Positions 24,834-33,424 of a stretch of 64,000 nucleotides of DNA are shown one piece after another. Position 1 is the stretch's first letter. Every line of letters starts with the position of its first letter. Source of the stretch: Prevotella scopos JCM 17725 (GTDB lineage: Bacteria; Bacteroidota; Bacteroidia; Bacteroidales; Bacteroidaceae); the NCBI RefSeq assembly GCF_018127785.1, contig NZ_CP072389.1, positions 496,001 through 560,000 of the forward strand, given 5' to 3'. A program made the translations under genes and the position numbers. The notes under the pieces are model-generated. The model searched no databases. It was not told the origin of the DNA and was given only the letters and a program-made list of their open reading frames with translations.

Positions 24834-24874
24834 ATGAAACGATTTGTTTTGCTTTCAGTTTTGTTTGGAGCTAT
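24834..24874 (+). pseudogene. 5' fragment of the IS-interrupted exported protein gene
   Basis: ATG at 24834 encodes MKRFVLLSVLFGA, the charged start and hydrophobic core of a signal peptide, and is broken off by the IS end at 24875. The 3' side of the IS resumes with QDDLYFTPSK, a typical mature N terminus after an A-Q cleavage site, so the two pieces belong to one gene. A few residues between them appear lost or displaced. Confidence 0.75.
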
Positions 24875-24907
24875 GAGGGTGTGTCAAAATGGACACATCC
24901 TCTTTTT
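24875..24907 (+). terminator. Terminator-like left end of the IS
   Basis: GAGGGTGTGTC, a 6-nt loop, GACACATCCTC and five T: a stem of 11 bp with one G-T pair. On the plus strand it would stop transcripts entering from the interrupted gene's promoter. Confidence 0.65.
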
Positions 24908-24955
24908 ACCCCCCCCCTTTACCTTGTCTACCATATAAATCATTATTTACTATAG

Positions 24956-26617
24956 CTATGCTGCTAATTTCATATAAAATGATTTATTGGTCTTTAAATA
25001 GCCTATATAAACTTGTATAGAGCATCTGAAGGTGACTAAAAGTACCTCCATAATGGCTTTTAGTTCCTTGAGATTAGTTTTTCTGCACATTTTTCCTATG
25101 TTAAAGGCAATGGCAAAGAATGCAAAGTCCATGTTGACCTTGTCTTTCCCAAAATGCCTAAACCTCTTGTAGGCTTTATTATATTTTGTTTGTCCAAAAA
25201 CAGCTTCAGGTTCTATGCACCTTCGTCCTCGATGCTTGATGCCTTCTTCCGAGGTCAGTAGTTCCCGTGCCTTTTGTTTATAGTGCTGTAGTTGGTGGTT
25301 TACTTCTATAATTCTGTTCCCTCTTGCCTTAAAACATGAGCCTCTCAACGGACAACCATCACAGTGTTCTGCCTGATAACGTACGCTGTAAGTAACGAAT
25401 CCATTAGAGGTTAGGGAACGCTTCATACCTATACGCCTCATGTGCTGTCCCATAGGGCAGACGTAGAAATCCTGTTCCTTATTATAATAAAGGCTTGCGG
25501 GACTGAATGGGTTAGGTGTGTAGCGTGGACGCTGCTCTTTATGGAAGTAGTTATACTTCACATAGGCTTCCATATTATGTACGTCCATGAACAGATAATT
25601 CTCCTCGGAGCCATACCCTGAATCGGCTACGACTGTCTTGGCATAACGATGATAGCGTGATTTGAAAGACTCCAAGAAAGAAGGTAGTGTGAGTGTATCG
25701 GTACGATTGGCATAGAGTGCAAAGTCGGTGATAAACTGGTTCTCCGTTGCTATCTGCAGATTATATCCAGGCTTAGTCTGTCCGTTCCGCATAGCGTCCT
25801 CCTTCATGTGCATAAACGTGGCATCAGGGTCGGTCTTGCTGTAGGAGTTTCTCTCTCCCATAATCTCAAGGTGTTGGTCATACTCCTGGAGTTTATTACG
25901 TTTCTTCTCAAGTTCTTTAAGCTGTTTTTTCTTGGTTCTAACAGCCTGCTTCTCTTCTTTTGTCTTAGGTTTAGGGATTGATTCCAAAGACTTGTTCAAT
26001 TCCTCGGATATCTCATCAAGCAGAGCTGCAGTGAACTCAATACCTTCTTTCTTAGCGGCATTATCCTGCGCAATGACATCGTCAACCTGAAGCAAGAGTG
26101 TGCGTATTTGTTCCTGCAACTTGGTGCGGTTCTTTTCCACGGTTCTCTTCCAAACGAAGGTATACTTGTTAGCTTTCGATTCTATTTTTGTGCCGTCAAT
26201 ATATTCAACGTCAAGACTTATCAAACCTTTGGCTGCAAGTACTAATACGACTTGTGTGAATATATTGTTGATTTCCTTTTTCACACGATTACGAAAACGA
26301 TTGATGGTAATAAAATCAGGCTGCTCATATCCTGCCAGATAGATGAAATGAATGTCACGCTTGAGAAGTGACTCTATACGACGGCAGGAATAGATATTAT
26401 TCATATAGGCGTAAAGAATCACCTTAAGCATCATTTGTGGATGATAAGGCTTGCGACCACTGGGCTTATAAAGTTTGTAGACATTATCCAACATAAGATT
26501 ATCCACCAAGGCGTCTAAAAGACGAACAGGGGCATCTTCTGCGATATCCTTATCGATTCTTTGAGGAAAAAGAATCATTTTCTTGTGTATGTAAGAACGA
26601 AAGTGTATCTTTGTCAT
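24956..26617 (-). CDS. IS1182-family transposase
   Basis: 553 residues, full length for the family. The N domain (DUF772-like, about 30-110) has RPYHPQMMLKVILYAYMNNI-type sequence and DFITINRFR. The DDE catalytic core has EYIDGTKIESKANKYTFVWK (first Asp), VVADSGYGSEENY (second Asp) and a C-terminal RRCIEPEAVFGQTKYNKAYK segment with the Glu. A cysteine cluster CDGCPLRGSC (about 420) lies in the insertion. All expected residues are present, so the enzyme looks functional. It is transcribed opposite to the gene it interrupts; a near-consensus -7 box (TACCTTTA) is just upstream. Confidence 0.9.
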   Translation of the reverse strand: MTKIHFRSYIHKKMILFPQRIDKDIAEDAPVRLLDALVDNLMLDNVYKLYKPSGRKPYHPQMMLKVILYAYMNNIYSCRRIESLLKRDIHFIYLAGYEQPDFITINRFRNRVKKEINNIFTQVVLVLAAKGLISLDVEYIDGTKIESKANKYTFVWKRTVEKNRTKLQEQIRTLLLQVDDVIAQDNAAKKEGIEFTAALLDEISEELNKSLESIPKPKTKEEKQAVRTKKKQLKELEKKRNKLQEYDQHLEIMGERNSYSKTDPDATFMHMKEDAMRNGQTKPGYNLQIATENQFITDFALYANRTDTLTLPSFLESFKSRYHRYAKTVVADSGYGSEENYLFMDVHNMEAYVKYNYFHKEQRPRYTPNPFSPASLYYNKEQDFYVCPMGQHMRRIGMKRSLTSNGFVTYSVRYQAEHCDGCPLRGSCFKARGNRIIEVNHQLQHYKQKARELLTSEEGIKHRGRRCIEPEAVFGQTKYNKAYKRFRHFGKDKVNMDFAFFAIAFNIGKMCRKTNLKELKAIMEVLLVTFRCSIQVYIGYLKTNKSFYMKLAA

Positions 26618-26701
26618 AATGAGATTTTTTTAATGCCTAAAGGTACAAAAACTTTAGGAAATAGCAAAGCCCTGGCTTGAGAAAGTCGGGGCTTTGTGCA
26701 T

Positions 26702-26735
26702 AAAAAAGAGGATGTGTACATTTTGACACACCCTC
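26702..26735 (-). terminator. Terminator-like right end of the IS
   Basis: On the minus strand GAGGGTGTGTC, a short loop, TACACATCCTC and six T. One mismatch relative to the left end. It would stop minus-strand transcripts entering the element. Confidence 0.6.
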
Positions 26736-26736
26736 A

Positions 26737-27747
26737 CAAGATGACCTTTATTTCACTCCGTCAAAGGTAGAGCAGTCTGCTTATCAACAGAATAGGATAG
26801 AGGAAGATCGCCCCGCATATTATAGCGGTATTGGCAAGTCTAACGATGAATATAATCGTCGTGGAAAATACAACTATAAGAAAATTGGTGTTGATTCTTT
26901 GGGCAACGACATTTTTATGTCACGTATCTCTACACAACATGGTGACTCTGTAGTACTTGATACTATCTATGGAGGTTTTACACGCAAGTATGAGAGTGGC
27001 GAGGATGATTTCGCATATAGCAGACGAATGAGCCGTTTCGATGGCTTCTATGGTGGATATTATGATCCTTGGTTTGCAGGTCGGTCTTCAATTTATTTGG
27101 GTTGGGGATGGAATTCACCTTATTATGGTGGTTGGTATGATAGCTGGGACGACCCTTGGTATTATGGTTATTATCGCGGCTATCCATATTATGGCTATTA
27201 TGGAGGTTACCCATATTACAGCTACTATGGTGGCTACCCATATTATAGTTATTATGGTGGTTATCCTTACTATTATGGCTATGCGGGCTACGGCTGGTAC
27301 AACCCTTGGGGAAGATATTATGGCTATTATGGTGGCTATCCTTATTATGGCTACGGAAGAAGTGGCTACTATACTTACAATGGGCATACAGGTACTGCTA
27401 ATCATTGGGGTAGTTCACAAAGAGACTTTGGCTCTCAGACAAGAAGTAATGTCTATAGCAATGGACAATCTGTTTACTCAACTCGTCGTGGAAATGTAAA
27501 CCAGTATGGTAATACAGCTGCTCCACGTAACGATATGAACAATTATTATGACCGCTTTGGTGGTGCACGTCAGAATGGTTATGAGAATCAAACACGCACT
27601 TATTCTCAGCCAGAACGCTCAACATTCTCACAGCCTTCACCAAGTTCTTTTGGTGGTGCAAGAAGTGGTGGTAGCTTTGGCGGTTCATATTCTGGTGGCG
27701 GTGGCAGCGTTGGTGGTTCACGTAGTGCCTTTGGTGGTCATAGATAA
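26737..27747 (+). pseudogene. 3' part of the IS-interrupted Tyr/Gly-rich exported protein
   Basis: The frame is open from the IS end (QDDLYFTPSKVEQSAYQQNR) to 27747 but has no ATG near its beginning; the first usable start is TTG at 26899, well inside. The sequence is a short conserved N region (SNDEYNRRGKYNYKKIGVDS, SVVLDTIYGGFTRKYESGED), then a Tyr/Gly-rich block (about 27050-27380) with nine-residue repeats YYGGYPYYS, then a Gly/Ser/Gln-rich tail ending GGSRSAFGGHR. Related Tyr-rich proteins in Bacteroidales have no known function; an envelope location is inferred from the signal peptide. The gene is broken unless an internal start is used. The FadL-type porin follows after 42 bp. Confidence 0.75.
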
Positions 27748-27789
27748 TATTTAGGATAATGAATGTTTAATTAATAAAGGATATCAGAT

Positions 27790-29400
27790 ATGAAGAGTAA
27801 ATATATTTTCTTTGCAGTATCTTTGTTTGCAGCTTTGTCTGCAAATGCACAAGAGACGTACGAGAATGCTAAGTTAGCAGGAGAGGACTTGAATGGTACT
27901 GCACGCTACGTTGGTATGGGTGGAGCCATGGAAGCCTTGGGTGCTGATATTTCTACTATCGGTTCTAACCCAGCTGGTATCGGTTTGTTCCGTCACAGCA
28001 ATGTTAGTCTCAGTGCTGGTCTTCTTATGCAATCAGATGGTAAGGAGTTCTCTAATGGCAAGAAGACTAATCTGAGTTTTGATCAGATTGGTGGTGTCTA
28101 TACTACTCGTACTGGTCAGAAGTCTTTCCTTAACTTTGGTTTCAACTATCATAAGAGTAAGAACTTTGATTATATCCTTAATGCTGCAGGCTCTTTGAAT
28201 GGAAGTTCACAAAATAAGCAGTCATATATTAAGGGTATGCTTGGTGATCAGAAAGTGGGTGGCTTTAATGTAGATAAAAATAAAGATGGTCAGAATATTG
28301 GTTATGTAGATGCTAAATCATCAGATGTAGCATATACTTGGAGTCAGATTGATTACCTTTATTGGAATAAATTGATTCCTGGAAGTACAGGAATTTATAA
28401 TTATGAGAGGGCAACGGGATACACGCTTGATCGTGCTCATACAGGTTATATTGGTAACTACGACTTTGCTGTGAGTGGCAATATCAATGACAGGGTTTAT
28501 CTCGGTCTTACCTTCGGTATGAAAGATATTCATTACAAGGGATATAGTGAGTATCGTGAGAATTTCAATAATGGTGGAGCTGTTGTTCGTGACGAGAGAA
28601 AGGTAACGGGTTCAGGTTTTGATATCACAGCTGGTGTTATCGTTCGTCCAGTAGCTGAGTCTCCATTCAGAATTGGTGCATACGTGAAATCGCCAACTTG
28701 GTATGACCTAACAACATCAAATGTTACTGGTCTTGTCTATGCTCAAGGTACGACAAGTAAAAATGCTTATGTATCTAACTCATACAACTTCAAGATGTGG
28801 ACACCATGGAAGTTTGGCCTCTCCCTTGGACATACTATTGGCAATTATCTTGCTTTGGGTGCAACATACGAGTATGAGAACTACGCTGATATCAATAGCA
28901 GAGTCAACGATGGCGGCTACTACGATTATTACTATAATGAGTACTACGAGTCATCAAGTCCTGACAACGTTATGAATGCACACACTAAAGAAGCATTGAA
29001 GGGTGTTAGCACTTTAAAATTAGGTGTTGAGTACAAACCAGTAAGTAATGTTGCTTTACGTCTGGGTTACAACTATGTAAGTCCAAAATATGTAAGTGAT
29101 GCGCAGAAAGATCCAGGTCTTGCTTCTTTAGGTACATCGTATGCTTCAACAACAGACTACACAAACTGGGGCGCAATCAACCGCTTTACATTAGGTGTTG
29201 GTTATCAGGTTAAGAAGTTCAATATTGATTTGGCTTATCAGTACAGTGCACAGAATGGTTCTTTTGCTCCATTCTCTAATATTAGAGATATTTCTGTTCC
29301 TTCTGGTACTACATCTGTGAAAGAGTCAAACATAGCAACAAGTGCTGATGTAAAGAACAACAGAAGTCAGTTACTCCTTACATTGGGCTATCGTTTCTAA
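27790..29400 (+). CDS. FadL/OmpP1-type outer-membrane transport protein
   Basis: 536 residues. The signal peptide MKSKYIFFAVSLFAALSANA is cleaved before QETYENAKL. The mature N terminus (DLNGTARYVGMGGAMEALGA, STIGSNPAGIGLFR) is the characteristic FadL/OmpP1 hatch-proximal region, with the NPAG motif. The remainder alternates beta-strand segments and ends in an outer-membrane signature (LLLTLGYRF, terminal Phe). It probably takes up hydrophobic compounds across the outer membrane; the ligand is unknown. It lies 42 bp after the interrupted gene and no separate -7 box was seen between, so the IS may reduce its expression. Terminator at 29421-29456. Confidence 0.9.
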   Translation: MKSKYIFFAVSLFAALSANAQETYENAKLAGEDLNGTARYVGMGGAMEALGADISTIGSNPAGIGLFRHSNVSLSAGLLMQSDGKEFSNGKKTNLSFDQIGGVYTTRTGQKSFLNFGFNYHKSKNFDYILNAAGSLNGSSQNKQSYIKGMLGDQKVGGFNVDKNKDGQNIGYVDAKSSDVAYTWSQIDYLYWNKLIPGSTGIYNYERATGYTLDRAHTGYIGNYDFAVSGNINDRVYLGLTFGMKDIHYKGYSEYRENFNNGGAVVRDERKVTGSGFDITAGVIVRPVAESPFRIGAYVKSPTWYDLTTSNVTGLVYAQGTTSKNAYVSNSYNFKMWTPWKFGLSLGHTIGNYLALGATYEYENYADINSRVNDGGYYDYYYNEYYESSSPDNVMNAHTKEALKGVSTLKLGVEYKPVSNVALRLGYNYVSPKYVSDAQKDPGLASLGTSYASTTDYTNWGAINRFTLGVGYQVKKFNIDLAYQYSAQNGSFAPFSNIRDISVPSGTTSVKESNIATSADVKNNRSQLLLTLGYRF

Positions 29401-29420
29401 GAAAATACATGTGAATACAT

Positions 29421-29456
29421 AAAAGGTAAAAGAGTAAAAACTCTTTTACCTTTTTT
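29421..29456 (+). terminator. Intrinsic terminator of the FadL-type porin gene
   Basis: AAAAGGTAAAAGAGT pairs with ACTCTTTTACCTTTT around a short A-rich loop, followed by T. Palindromic, so it may act both ways. Confidence 0.8.
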
Positions 29457-29648
29457 GTTTTTAGTAAGAATAAACGCTATCTGAAGTCTTTTATTTATGA
29501 CAAATCATGGTTAAGATGGTACAAGTTGAGAAAAATGCTTAAAGTGCCTATAAAATAAATACTTCTAATCTTCGGAAAAATTGGAATAGTAAGTATTTCC
29601 AAAGAAGAAAAAACATATTATATAAAACAAAAGAAAGTTTTATTTCGG

Positions 29649-29733
29649 TTTGCTGTCATTTTTAACATTTAATTTATCTTGCTGAAATACAATAAGTTGA
29701 TTGTATATTATAAATGACAGAAGTGACAGCAAA
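29649..29733 (+). repeat. TTTGCTGTCA inverted-end dispersed element, copy 2
   Basis: 85 bp from TTTGCTGTCA to TGACAGCAAA, with an inner TGACAGAAG just before the right end. Shares both ends with copies at 3142 (inverted) and 57630, and shares TCTTGCTGAAATA in the centre with the latter. Confidence 0.75.
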
Positions 29734-29915
29734 TTATGTTTGTCGATTGCTTGGTAAAAGAAGAATCTATTTTACAAAGACTCTCTTTTTATACTTTCGA
29801 TATACGGAACAATGAAGTAACTCTTCGTTTATATAATGGCACAAAGAGAAAGGGAATACACAGGTAAACATTAATACCCAACACCCTGAGAAAATTAAAA
29901 TGAGCATAACTAAAA

Positions 29916-29992
29916 TTGTGCGGGTGCTTGACACGTATGGTGCGGGTGCTTAGCACATATTGTGCGGAGGGTATGCACCAAATGTGCGGAGG
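29916..29992 (+). repeat. 22-bp-unit GTGCGGG array, copy B
   Basis: Two 22-bp units (TTGTGCGGGTGCTTGACAC, TGGTGCGGGTGCTTAGCAC plus 3 bases each), a 23-bp diverged unit with GGTATGCACCAAA, and TGTGCGGAGGG. Same layout as the other three copies. Confidence 0.8.
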
Positions 29993-30079
29993 GTTAACTC
30001 CATCTAATAAGAAGATGCGAGAGACCATAATCAAATACTGTACATAGCCAATAGTTCCTTTGTTGCCTTTACAAGGAGT

Positions 30080-30277
30080 TTACAGGGTACCCACTTCCGA
30101 TAAGATTTCGGCTACATCCTCAGGGGTGTTAAACAAGATTCCTTCCTCTAGCTCCTCGTCTGAAAGTTGAGCGAGTAGTTCTTTTGCTGATGGTTCATCA
30201 AAACGTGGCTCACCCTTACTATTAGTTTTAGCAAGTAAGGAGGTGAGAATTTGTTGACGATATTCTTTTATTGACAT
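30080..30277 (-). CDS. Conserved hypothetical 65-aa acidic protein
   Basis: Starts MSIKEYRQQILTSLLAKTNS and ends EDVAEILSEVGTL; helical, acidic, no signal or membrane segment. I recall similar short proteins in Prevotella but no function. It follows yaaA on the same strand after 43 bp. The clear amphipathic coding pattern supports it as real. Confidence 0.6.
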   Translation of the reverse strand: MSIKEYRQQILTSLLAKTNSKGEPRFDEPSAKELLAQLSDEELEEGILFNTPEDVAEILSEVGTL

Positions 30278-30320
30278 GATAAATTTGATTTTAAAATATA
30301 TAATAAGGTGTATTTCCTAA

Positions 30321-31085
30321 CTAAACTTTTAATATAAAATGAGGATGACTTTCATCTCCATAGTTCTTGTCATAGTTAAAGCCATCATATTCAAAGGCTA
30401 AGAACTCCTCTGGTTTAGCCAGTTGATTGCGGAGTATGAAACTAGTCATAGCACCACGACAGCTCTTTGCATAGACACTAACAGCTTTCAAGCGGCTCCC
30501 TTGATCAACCATAAAGAGTGGTTGAATAACTTGAACCTCCTTTAGAATTCGTTTCCAATCGAAGAGATGCTGAAATTCCTCTGTTGCCAAATGCACAAGG
30601 ATGCCATCGTCAGCTTTCACCGCATCAACGAGTATATCTGTGAGATAAGGTTTCCAGTAGGCAAACATGTTTTTCCCTTCAGCTGATGGGAGTTTGGCTT
30701 TTCCTTCAAGTCGGTAAGGATGGATAAGGTCCAAAGGACGTAAAAGACCATAAAGAAAACTTGTTATCCAAAGATGTTTGTCAGCATACGAGAAGTCATC
30801 TTGACTATATTCTTGCGCTTTAAGACATTTATATGCTTGTCCGTAATAGGCAAGGAGTGCAGGAAGAAAAGCCTCATCATTGAAAAAGTCCTGATAGCGT
30901 AGCTTATTTTCAAGAGCAATCTTTTCGTTGCAAGGAATTACTTTTGCAAGCTCTTCAACAGAAAGTTCTCCCATCTCTAATGCCATCTGCCTCGCTTCCT
31001 TATGGAAACGAGGCAGATGAGTTTCAGGGGTTTGTACCGAATTGGTACTATTCATTATTTTAGCTGATGCTAATAAAATCTGCAT
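30321..31085 (-). CDS. yaaA: Peroxide stress protein YaaA
   Basis: 254 residues, normal for the YaaA/UPF0246 (DUF328) family, a DNA-binding helix-hairpin-helix-fold protein that limits iron-driven oxidative damage in E. coli. Visible family segments are the start MQILLASAKIMN, NEKIALENKLRYQDF, HLWITSFLYGLLRPLDLIHPYRLEGKAKL (split over about 107-135), AKSCRGAMTSFIL (about 210) and the C-terminal F-x-YDGFNYDKNYGDESH-type end. It is followed by the 65-aa gene. No peroxide operator was recognised. Confidence 0.9.
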   Translation of the reverse strand: MQILLASAKIMNSTNSVQTPETHLPRFHKEARQMALEMGELSVEELAKVIPCNEKIALENKLRYQDFFNDEAFLPALLAYYGQAYKCLKAQEYSQDDFSYADKHLWITSFLYGLLRPLDLIHPYRLEGKAKLPSAEGKNMFAYWKPYLTDILVDAVKADDGILVHLATEEFQHLFDWKRILKEVQVIQPLFMVDQGSRLKAVSVYAKSCRGAMTSFILRNQLAKPEEFLAFEYDGFNYDKNYGDESHPHFILKV

Positions 31086-31157
31086 TGGATTTGAAACTTA
31101 AGAGGTTTATATCGAATGATAACAATATTTTTATGGACAAATAAAACATATAACTTT

Positions 31158-31216
31158 GAGGAGTTATACCATTCCTAGATGTTTCTTTTTGTTTATATGA
31201 ACAGGTATAACTCCTC
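31158..31216 (-). terminator. Long-loop inverted repeat after the oligopeptidase gene
   Basis: GAGGAGTTATACC (31158-31170) and GGTATAACTCCTC (31204-31216) are perfect inverted copies 33 bp apart, just after the oligopeptidase stop. No clear T tract, so a terminator role is tentative. Confidence 0.45.
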
Positions 31217-31223
31217 TCAACGC

Positions 31224-33335
31224 CTAATATTTCAGTCCCATATTATAGAGGATGAAGCCGTAGATGTCAGCCTGTTCTTCTAATTGCTTAGACAATGGCT
31301 TACCACTCCCGTGACCCGCTTTCGAATCAATGCGGATGAGAGTTGGAGTATCAGCAGCATTGTATGCCTGTAATGTGGCTGCAAACTTGAAAGAATGAGC
31401 AGGTACAACGCGGTCATCATGGTCGGCAGTAGTAATCAAAGTCGCTGGATATTTAGTACCAAGACGAAGGTTGTGAAGTGGAGAGTAACTGTGAAGATAA
31501 TCGAACATCTCCTTTGAGTCTGCACTTGTTCCGTAGTCTGGTGCCCAGTTCCAACCGATAGTAAACTTATGATAACGCAACATGTCCATTACACCCACCT
31601 GTGGGATACAAACCTTGAATAGGTCAGGGCGTTGTGTCATACAAGCACCAATGAGTAATCCACCATTAGAACCACCAACAATAGCAAGATAATCCTTACT
31701 TGTGTATTTGTTTTCTATAAGCCATTCTCCTGCAGAGATAAAGTCATCAAAAACGTTTTGTTTATTCATCTTCGTACCTGCTACATGCCATTCCTCACCA
31801 TACTCACTACCACCACGGAGAGAGGCCTGAGCATAGATACCACCATTTTCAATGAAAGGAATGCGTATAGAAGAGAAGTAAGGTGTCAACGCAACATTAA
31901 AGCCACCATAAGCATAGAGGAATACAGGGTTCTTTCCATTACGCTTTAACCCCTTCTTATAAGTGATGAAGAGAGGAATCTTAGTTCCATCCTTACTTGG
32001 ATAGAATACCTGTTCACAAACGTAGTCTGATTCCTTAAACTTAACCTTTGGTGCAGCATAAACCTTACTATTTGCTGTGCTGAGGTCGTATTGGTAGATT
32101 GTAGTTGGTACGGTGAATGAAGAGAAAGAATAGAAAACTTCCTTGCGGTCCTTCTCACCATAGAAACCTGCACTACCTAATGTAGGGAGTTTTATCTCAG
32201 AGAGTTGTTTTCCATCCATTGAATAAACGTATGCGTGGCTGGAAGCATCTTTCATATAGTTGAGAATCATCTTGCCATCAGCAAAAGTAACGCCTTCAAG
32301 CATATCTTTTGATTCTGGTACAAGTGTCTTCCACTCGCTGAAACCAGGATGTTTGAGGTCAGTAACCATCAATCGGTTCTTTGGTGCGCCATCATTGGTA
32401 AGGAAATACATCTTATCGCCAATAGTCTCAACAAGACTATATTGCATCTCAAGATTTGATGTCATTTGAATGAACTGGCTATTTGGCTGACGGAGGTCAC
32501 GAACGTAAACATTATTACCAGAGCCTGCACCACTTTCATAAAGGAACATCATCGTTTCTTCCTCATTTACACCTACAGAATAGAAACGCATTGGATTTGC
32601 TGGATTCTGATAGAAAAGGATATCTTCAGACTGTGGGGTACCTATCTTGTGATAGTAGATTTTCTGGATAGAATTTACATTACTAAATTCATGCCCTTTC
32701 TGAGGAGCATCGTAAGCACTGTAATAGAAACCATCTCCTTGCCAAGAAGCGCTAGAGAACTTTGCCCAAGTAATATGATCCTCAAGGAGTTTCCCAGTCT
32801 TAACATCCATCACATAGAATTCTTGCCAGTCACTTCCGCTGCGTGAGATAGAGTAGGCCGCATACTTTCCGTTGTTAGAAAAGTAAATACCCTTCAAAGC
32901 AACAGTTCCATCAGTTGAAAGTTGATTAGGATTAAGGAATACACGTGCGTTTTTCTCGTCTCCAAGACGATCCATTATGTAGAGAACACTTTGGTTCTGC
33001 AGACCATCATTCTTGTAGAAAAGCCATTTGCCAATAGACTTAATGTAAGAAGGCGCTGATACTTTCTCATAGTTTGCTAACTCCTTCATACGTTTAAGGA
33101 GCTTACCACGGAATGGAATACGAGAGAGATACTCCTGTGTAACCTTGTTCTCAGCAGCTACCCATTCAGCAGTAGCTTTCGAACTGTCGTTCTCTAATGG
33201 TCGATAAGGATCGGCAACTTTAACACCAAAATAGGTATCTACTGTTCCATCCTTTGGTGCTTGTGGATACGTTAGCTTCTGTGCCATCATGCTTGTGGCA
33301 GACAATAATGCTGCGGTTAATAATAATTGTTTCAT
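31224..33335 (-). CDS. Prolyl oligopeptidase family serine peptidase (S9A)
   Basis: 703 residues with a signal peptide (MKQLLLTAALLSATSMMA, cleaved before QKLTYPQ), so a periplasmic enzyme that cuts short peptides after proline. The N-terminal part and about 75-420 form the seven-bladed propeller. The C-terminal alpha/beta-hydrolase has the nucleophile motif GGSNGG (about 557), the acid in TTADHDDRVVPAHSFKF and the histidine in SKAGHGSGK, so the triad is complete. Length is typical of bacterial secreted POP. It is monocistronic between yaaA and fcl. Confidence 0.92.
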   Translation of the reverse strand: MKQLLLTAALLSATSMMAQKLTYPQAPKDGTVDTYFGVKVADPYRPLENDSSKATAEWVAAENKVTQEYLSRIPFRGKLLKRMKELANYEKVSAPSYIKSIGKWLFYKNDGLQNQSVLYIMDRLGDEKNARVFLNPNQLSTDGTVALKGIYFSNNGKYAAYSISRSGSDWQEFYVMDVKTGKLLEDHITWAKFSSASWQGDGFYYSAYDAPQKGHEFSNVNSIQKIYYHKIGTPQSEDILFYQNPANPMRFYSVGVNEEETMMFLYESGAGSGNNVYVRDLRQPNSQFIQMTSNLEMQYSLVETIGDKMYFLTNDGAPKNRLMVTDLKHPGFSEWKTLVPESKDMLEGVTFADGKMILNYMKDASSHAYVYSMDGKQLSEIKLPTLGSAGFYGEKDRKEVFYSFSSFTVPTTIYQYDLSTANSKVYAAPKVKFKESDYVCEQVFYPSKDGTKIPLFITYKKGLKRNGKNPVFLYAYGGFNVALTPYFSSIRIPFIENGGIYAQASLRGGSEYGEEWHVAGTKMNKQNVFDDFISAGEWLIENKYTSKDYLAIVGGSNGGLLIGACMTQRPDLFKVCIPQVGVMDMLRYHKFTIGWNWAPDYGTSADSKEMFDYLHSYSPLHNLRLGTKYPATLITTADHDDRVVPAHSFKFAATLQAYNAADTPTLIRIDSKAGHGSGKPLSKQLEEQADIYGFILYNMGLKY

Positions 33336-33384
33336 ATAGTAAAGATTTGAAATGAATGTTTTCTGTCAAGAATTTAGATATATC

Positions 33385-33414
33385 AGGCTTATTAGCCCAA
33401 CGGTCTAATAAGCC
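33385..33414 (-). terminator. Hairpin after fcl
   Basis: AGGCTTATTAG (33385-33395) pairs with CTAATAAGCCT (33404-33414), 8-nt loop, starting about 11 bp after the fcl stop. No strong T tract follows. Confidence 0.5.
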
Positions 33415-33424
33415 TAATAAGAAA

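Larger units (their letters stand above)
24875..26735. mobile_element. IS1182-family insertion sequence, complete
   Basis: 1861 bp with inverted ends GAGGGTGTGTCAAAATG(G/T)A, continuing as CACATCCTCTTTTT on both sides with one difference over the first 33 bp. It contains one intact transposase on the minus strand and a nine-C homopolymer just inside the left end (24909-24917). No target duplication is visible (left flank ...GCTAT, right flank ACAAG...). It lies inside the signal peptide of an exported protein gene. Each end can fold into a hairpin with a T tract (see separate entries). Confidence 0.85.
29401..30079. other. Gene-free stretch with terminator and two dispersed repeats
   Basis: About 680 bp without a credible gene. 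It holds the porin terminator (29421-29456), the TTTGCTGTCA element (29649-29733) and the GTGCGGG array (29916-29992), in the same order and at similar spacing as at 57630-57991. Confidence 0.7.

Noticed and set aside
26978..27499. Several open frames on both strands across the Tyr/Gly-rich block
   Set aside because: By-products of the repetitive TAT/GGT codon pattern; proteins are His/Asn- or Ile/Met/Val-rich nonsense.
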